A stretch of DNA of 64,000 bases. Source: Streptomyces sp. NBC_00344 (GTDB lineage Bacteria > Actinomycetota > Actinomycetes > Streptomycetales > Streptomycetaceae). Shown piece after piece: positions 60,006-64,000 of the stretch. Every line of letters starts with the position of its first letter. The first letter of the stretch is position 1. The DNA is taken from the NCBI RefSeq assembly GCF_036088315.1, contig NZ_CP107996.1, positions 4,733,501 to 4,797,500 on the forward strand. Reading direction: 5' to 3'. The notes below the pieces were generated by a model that saw only the letters and a program-made list of their open reading frames with translations, was not told where the DNA came from and did not search any database. A program made the position numbers and the translations under genes.

Positions 60006-60132
60006 AACGGCACGCACGGTGGGCTAAAACCTCTCGGCGTTGTCAGTGCGGAGCCGTAGGCTGGTGGTCCAGAGGTTGTCGAGCAGCGACGGCCCTGCAA
60101 CGGGAGGTATGCGCAGGCCCGAGGGCCGGCCC

Positions 60133-61140
60133 ATGACTCAGTCACCCACACAGCCGCAGGCACGTGCCCAGATCAGGATTCCGGCCGCACACCCCATGGT
60201 GATGCTCCTCGGGTCGGGCGACTCGTTGCTGCGCGTGATCGAAGCGGCGTTCCCGGCGGCCGACATCCATGTCCGGGGCAATGAGATCAGTGCCACGGGA
60301 GGGGCGGCGGATGTCGCCCTGATCCAGCGCCTGTTCGACGAGATGATGCTGGTGCTCCGCACCGGGCAGCCGATGACGGAGGACGCAGTGGAACGCTCGA
60401 TCGCCATGCTCCGGACAAGCGAGAGCGGCGATGGGGAACCCGGGGGCGAGACACCCGCCGAGGTACTCACCCAGAACATCCTCTCCAGCCGCGGTCGCAC
60501 CATCCGCCCCAAGACGCTCAACCAGAAGCGGTATGTCGACGCCATCGACAAGAACACCATCGTGTTCGGCATCGGTCCCGCGGGCACCGGCAAGACCTAT
60601 CTCGCCATGGCCAAGGCAGTGCAGGCCCTGCAGTCCAAGCAGGTCAGCCGGATCATCCTGACCAGGCCCGCGGTCGAGGCGGGCGAGCGGCTCGGGTTTC
60701 TTCCGGGCACGCTCTTCGACAAGATCGATCCGTATCTGCGCCCGCTCTACGACGCACTCCACGACATGCTGGACCCGGACTCGATCCCGCGGCTGATGGC
60801 GGCCGGGACGATCGAGGTGGCGCCGCTGGCCTACATGCGCGGTCGCACGCTGAATGACGCGTTCATCATTCTCGACGAGGCGCAGAACACCAGCGCCGAG
60901 CAGATGAAGATGTTCCTCACCAGGCTCGGCTTCGACTCCAAGATCGTCGTCACCGGCGATGTCACCCAGGTCGACCTGCCGAACGGAACCAAGAGCGGTC
61001 TGCGCCAGGTCCAGGACATCCTGGAGAACATCGACGATGTGCACTTCTCCCGGCTCACCTCCCAGGATGTCGTCCGGCACAAGCTCGTCGGCCGTATCGT
61101 CGACGCGTACGAGAAGCACGACAGCCAACACAGGCTGTGA
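60133..61140 (+). CDS. PhoH-family ATPase
   Basis: A 335-residue PhoH-like protein. A KH-like N-terminal part (IHVRGNEISATGGAADV) is followed by Walker A GIGPAGTGKTYLAMAKAV near residue 150, ILTRPAVEAGERLGFLPG near 175 and Walker B AFIILDEAQNTSAEQMKMFL near 240. PhoH proteins are ATPases linked to RNA processing, commonly encoded with ybeY, as here (27-bp gap). GAGGG lies 7 nt before the ATG. Confidence 0.93.
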   Translation: MTQSPTQPQARAQIRIPAAHPMVMLLGSGDSLLRVIEAAFPAADIHVRGNEISATGGAADVALIQRLFDEMMLVLRTGQPMTEDAVERSIAMLRTSESGDGEPGGETPAEVLTQNILSSRGRTIRPKTLNQKRYVDAIDKNTIVFGIGPAGTGKTYLAMAKAVQALQSKQVSRIILTRPAVEAGERLGFLPGTLFDKIDPYLRPLYDALHDMLDPDSIPRLMAAGTIEVAPLAYMRGRTLNDAFIILDEAQNTSAEQMKMFLTRLGFDSKIVVTGDVTQVDLPNGTKSGLRQVQDILENIDDVHFSRLTSQDVVRHKLVGRIVDAYEKHDSQHRL

Positions 61141-61167
61141 CATGAACTGAAAGAGTCACCGCGCACC

Positions 61168-61665
61168 ATGTCGATCGACGTCAACAACGAGTCCGGAACC
61201 GAGGTCGACGAGCAGGCGATCCTCGACATCGCCCGCCATGCCCTCGCCCGGATGCGGATCCACCCGCTCTCCGAGCTCTCGGTGATCGTGGTGGACACCG
61301 CCGCCATGGAGCAGCTGCACATCCAGTGGATGGACCTGCCGGGTCCGACCGATGTGATGTCCTTCCCGATGGACGAGCTGCGTCCGCCGGCCAAGGACGA
61401 CGAGGAGCCCCCGCAGGGGCTCCTCGGTGACATCGTGCTCTGTCCCGAGGTCGCCAAGCAGCAGGGCGAGGAAGCCCCGACCCAGCACTCCATGGACGAG
61501 GAGCTCCAGCTCCTCACCGTCCACGGAGTGCTGCATCTGCTCGGATACGACCACGAGGAGCCCGACGAGAAGGCCGAGATGTTCGGTCTCCAGGCAGCCA
61601 TCGTCGACGGCTGGCGGACGGAGAAGGGGCTGACAGGTCCTTCCCCGGCGCCGACCGTTTCATGA
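61168..61665 (+). CDS. ybeY: endoribonuclease YbeY
   Basis: A 165-residue metal-dependent RNase. [15 protein letters not shown] is near residue 52, [13 protein letters not shown] near 87, and the zinc motif [12 protein letters not shown] (HGxLHLxGYDH) near 118. It takes part in 16S rRNA 3' maturation and ribosome quality control. It lies between phoH and the CBS protein and overlaps the latter by 4 bp. Confidence 0.95.
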   Translation: MSIDVNNESGTEVDEQAILDIARHALARMRIHPLSELSVIVVDTAAMEQLHIQWMDLPGPTDVMSFPMDELRPPAKDDEEPPQGLLGDIVLCPEVAKQQGEEAPTQHSMDEELQLLTVHGVLHLLGYDHEEPDEKAEMFGLQAAIVDGWRTEKGLTGPSPAPTVS

Positions 61666-62951
61666 GCGCACAGCTGATCGTCGGCGCGGTCGCCCTGGTC
61701 GTCATCGCCTGGCTGGCGGCGAGCGCCGAGGCGGGCATCGCCCGTACGTCGACCTTCCGCGCCGCCGAGGCCGCCCGCTCCGGGCGGCGCGGCAGCGAGA
61801 AGCTGGCGCAGATCGCCGCCGACCCGACCCGCTATCTCAACCTGGCGCTGCTGGTCCGGGTCGCCTGCGAGATGGCCGCCGGCTCCCTGGTCACCTATGT
61901 CTGTCTGCGGGAGATCACCGAGACCTGGCAGGCCCTGGCCCTGGCCATCGGTGTGATGGTCCTCGTCAGCTATGTCGCGGTGGGTGTCTCGCCGCGCACC
62001 ATCGGCCGCCAGCACCCGCTCAACACCGCGACGGCGGCGGCCTATGTGCTGCTGCCGCTTGCCCGGGTGATGGGCCCGGTGCCGCAGTTGCTGATCCTCA
62101 TCGGCAACGCGCTCACTCCCGGAAAGGGCTTCCGGAAGGGGCCGTTCGCCTCCGAGGCCGAACTGCGCGCGATGGTCGATCTTGCCGAGCAGGAGTCCCT
62201 CATCGAGGACGACGAGCGCCGGATGGTGCACTCCGTCTTCGAGCTGGGCGACACTCTCGTACGCGAGGTGATGGTCCCGCGCACCGACCTGGTCTGCATC
62301 GAACGCTCCAAGACGATCCGTCAGGCCACCACTCTGGCGCTGCGTTCGGGCTTCTCCAGGATCCCGGTGACCGGTGAGAACGAGGACGACATCGTCGGCA
62401 TCGTCTATCTCAAGGACCTGGTCAGGAAGACACACATCAGCCGGGAAGCGGAGAGCGATCTGGTCTCCACCGCCATGCGCTCGGCGGTGTTCGTGCCCGA
62501 CACCAAGAACGCCGGGGATCTGCTGCGTGAGATGCAGCAGGACCGCAACCACGTCGCCGTCGTCATCGACGAGTACGGCGGCACCGCGGGCATCGTCACC
62601 ATCGAGGACATTCTCGAGGAGATCGTCGGCGAGATCACCGACGAGTACGACCGTGAGCTGCCCCAGGTCGAGGAGCTGGGCGAGGGGCGCTTCCGGGTCA
62701 CCGCCCGGTTGGACATCGACGATCTGGGTGAGCTCTACGGCCTCGACGAGTTCGACGACGAGGACGTGGAGACGGTGGGCGGCCTGCTGGCCAAGGCGCT
62801 GGGCAGGGTCCCGATCGCCGGGGCGTCCGCGGTGGTCGATCTTCCGGACGGACGGCGGCTGCGGCTCACCGCCGAGTCCCCGGCCGGCCGCCGCAACAAG
62901 ATCGTCACCGTGCTGGCCGAGCCGGTTCCGGCAGAGGAGACAGCGGAGTGA
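61662..62951 (+). CDS. CNNM/CorC-like membrane protein with CBS domains (hemolysin family)
   Basis: A 429-residue membrane protein. An N-terminal DUF21/CNNM domain with about three or four spans covers residues 1-150. A CBS pair covers ~205-330 ([63 protein letters not shown]). The CorC_HlyC C-terminal domain covers ~345-425. Family members are linked to Mg2+/Co2+ transport. It is the standard third gene of the phoH-ybeY operon. Confidence 0.93.
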   Translation: MSAQLIVGAVALVVIAWLAASAEAGIARTSTFRAAEAARSGRRGSEKLAQIAADPTRYLNLALLVRVACEMAAGSLVTYVCLREITETWQALALAIGVMVLVSYVAVGVSPRTIGRQHPLNTATAAAYVLLPLARVMGPVPQLLILIGNALTPGKGFRKGPFASEAELRAMVDLAEQESLIEDDERRMVHSVFELGDTLVREVMVPRTDLVCIERSKTIRQATTLALRSGFSRIPVTGENEDDIVGIVYLKDLVRKTHISREAESDLVSTAMRSAVFVPDTKNAGDLLREMQQDRNHVAVVIDEYGGTAGIVTIEDILEEIVGEITDEYDRELPQVEELGEGRFRVTARLDIDDLGELYGLDEFDDEDVETVGGLLAKALGRVPIAGASAVVDLPDGRRLRLTAESPAGRRNKIVTVLAEPVPAEETAE

Positions 62952-63301
62952 CACCGCAGGAACTCAGATCCTTCTGCCTGGAGTTCAACGCCGCCACCGA
63001 GGAATTCCCTTTCAACCCCGAGGTCTCGGTGTTCAAGGTGTGCGGCAAGGTCTTCGCGCTGACCCATCTGGACGGCGACCCCCTCACGGTCTCCCTCAAG
63101 TGCGATCCGGACGAGGCGGTGCGGTTGCGCGCCGCCCACCGGGCGATCGTTCCCGGCTGGCATCTCAACAAGCGCCACTGGAACACGGTGACGGTCGGCC
63201 AGGTGCCCGACCGGCTGGTCCGTGAACTCATCGAGGACTCGTACGACCTGGTGGTGGCGGGGCTGCCGAAGGCCGAACGGCTTCGCCTCGACCGGCCCTG
63301 A
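62948..63301 (+). CDS. MmcQ/YjbR family protein
   Basis: A 117-residue CyaY-like-fold protein. FPFNPEVSVFKVCGKVFAL is near residue 20, KCDPDEAVRLRAAHRAIVPGWHLNKRHWNTV near 57 and a final LIEDSYDLVVAGLPK. These are standard features of the MmcQ/YjbR family, which is thought to bind DNA but has no settled role. The GTG start overlaps the CBS protein stop by 4 bp. Confidence 0.9.
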   Translation: MTPQELRSFCLEFNAATEEFPFNPEVSVFKVCGKVFALTHLDGDPLTVSLKCDPDEAVRLRAAHRAIVPGWHLNKRHWNTVTVGQVPDRLVRELIEDSYDLVVAGLPKAERLRLDRP

Positions 63302-63408
63302 CCCCCCGGCCCCGGCCGCACCTGTTCCGGGCCCGCTGCCGGGGTCCGACCGAGGTGCGCGGCAAAGGGGCGATGAGGTGATCTTGAAGCCCTGAGTGGC
63401 GCCCCGGC

Positions 63409-63570
63409 TCACTCGTCGGCGTTGTCGTCTCCGGCGAGGAGGCGGTGGACGGTGGCGGCCGAGGGGTGCTCGCCCCTTGTTCCCACCCGCTTGTTCCTGC
63501 CCGAGGGAATGACGAGCTCGCGGGCGATCTGCGGGACAGCGCCGCCCCGGGTGCGCAGGTCGCGGGCGTG
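63409..63570 (-). pseudogene. possible remnant of a recombinase C-terminus
   Basis: The minus-strand translation GAVPQIARELVIPSGRN, followed by HPSAATVHRLLAG, resembles the helix-turn-helix tail of Streptomyces serine recombinases. No catalytic domain or start is visible upstream in frame. It sits in the only gap above 300 bp in the window (63302-63738); I see nothing else there. Confidence 0.3.
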
Positions 63571-63738
63571 AAGATCAGGGAAGGCCGGACCGGTTCCGGC
63601 GGAGGACCGTGATCTCTCCGACTGCGCATTTCTGCGAACGCATGGAGTGACCGCGTTCCCCACCGTGGCTGCCACAGATTGACGGCCACCGTGAGGGTCC
63701 CCAGACTGGTGGGGAAGGGGTGGGGAAGGGAGCGGGTC

Positions 63739-64000
63739 GTGCGTCGTGGGCACAGCGAACTCGCCCGGTTGCTGACGGCAGCGGAGACGGCAGCGCCCGT
63801 GGAGGCCGTCGACGTGGTCGCAGAGGATCTGCGGTTGCGTTTCAAGGCGACGAAGGTCTCTTTCCTCATCGTGGACCTGACAGGAAAGGCTGTGGCGCGG
63901 CTGTCCACAGCCGGCGCCGTGGACGGCGGGCGCGAAACGGAGCGGATCCCCCTGTTCGGCACTGTCTACGAGCATGTGATCCGTACCCAGCGGCTGTATC
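63739..64000 (+). CDS. N-terminus of a probable PP2C/SpoIIE-type regulatory phosphatase (cut by window)
   Basis: The first 87 residues of a protein starting MRRGHSELARLLTAAETAAP, then VDVVAEDLRLRFKATKVSFLIVDLTGKAVARL. This looks like the GAF-like N-terminal sensor found on Streptomyces PP2C-family phosphatases that control anti-sigma factor switches. The catalytic part would lie to the right of the window. GTG 63739 follows GGGAGCGGG. The family call rests on the N-terminus only. Confidence 0.6.
   Translation, partial: MRRGHSELARLLTAAETAAPVEAVDVVAEDLRLRFKATKVSFLIVDLTGKAVARLSTAGAVDGGRETERIPLFGTVYEHVIRTQRLY

Noticed and set aside
1..64000. tRNA, rRNA, riboswitch or intact insertion sequence
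   Set aside because: I looked for tRNA-like cloverleaf ends, transposase motifs and conserved leader folds and saw none; a covariance-model scan was not possible here.

Overview
The window looks like a chromosomal segment of a Streptomyces or close relative. GC is very high, GTG starts are common, ATGA/TGATG stop-start overlaps are frequent, and the right half carries a gene order (rpsT|lepA, acyl-CoA synthetase, hemW, hrcA-dnaJ, rsmE, tricorn protease, HIT, RNase Z-like, phoH-ybeY-CBS protein) that I know from Streptomyces chromosomes. All assignments come from reading the sequence; no database search was run.

Left part, 1-37034: a biosynthetic gene cluster that continues beyond the left edge. 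Its core is a type II polyketide synthase (KS-alpha, chain length factor, ACP at 17501-20329) with a ketoreductase, two di-domain aromatase/cyclases, a metal-dependent cyclase-family protein, a SnoaL/NTF2-like protein, two bidomain ABM monooxygenases, a flavin monooxygenase, an aldo/keto reductase, an acyl ligase and a type II thioesterase. Tailoring and export genes at 1-8620 are three GT1 glycosyltransferases, an ABC-2 exporter pair, an NRPS-type adenylation domain (cut by the window edge), a KSIII-like acyltransferase and an SDR epimerase-like protein. The product is probably a glycosylated, acylated aromatic polyketide. I do not recognise the compound.

Middle, 22155-31988: a SARP regulator, then a RiPP-like cassette (a 54-residue candidate precursor, a fused E1-like/YcaO cyclodehydratase, and a protein resembling only the N-terminal part of SagB dehydrogenases), then two tandem genes that each encode two complete histidine kinases in one chain, and one convergent LuxR-type response regulator. 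At 32259-37034 lie a small unknown protein, a fatty acyl-AMP ligase, an acyl-CoA dehydrogenase and an Sfp-type phosphopantetheinyl transferase.

The same promoter layout recurs at seven places in the cluster: two 7-bp repeats related to TCGAGCG offset by 11 bp, then 8 bp, then a weak -10 hexamer. This is the layout known for SARP activators. The sites precede both glycosyltransferase operons, the KSIII operon, the ketoreductase operon, the cyclase-TE-KS operon, the RiPP precursor and the FAAL operon. They suggest that the SARP at 22155-22973 controls polyketide, RiPP and fatty-acyl modules together.

Right part, 37072-64000: housekeeping genes. These cover ribosomal protein S20, LepA, fatty acid activation, heme chaperone HemW, heat shock (HrcA-DnaJ with a perfect CIRCE operator), rRNA methylation, proteolysis, nucleotide metabolism, a glucarate/galactarate catabolic operon (kdgD, glucarate dehydratase, sugar kinase) with a divergent IclR regulator, then phoH-ybeY-CBS protein. 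The window ends in a gene for a probable PP2C-type regulatory phosphatase. No tRNA, rRNA, CRISPR array or intact insertion sequence was seen.
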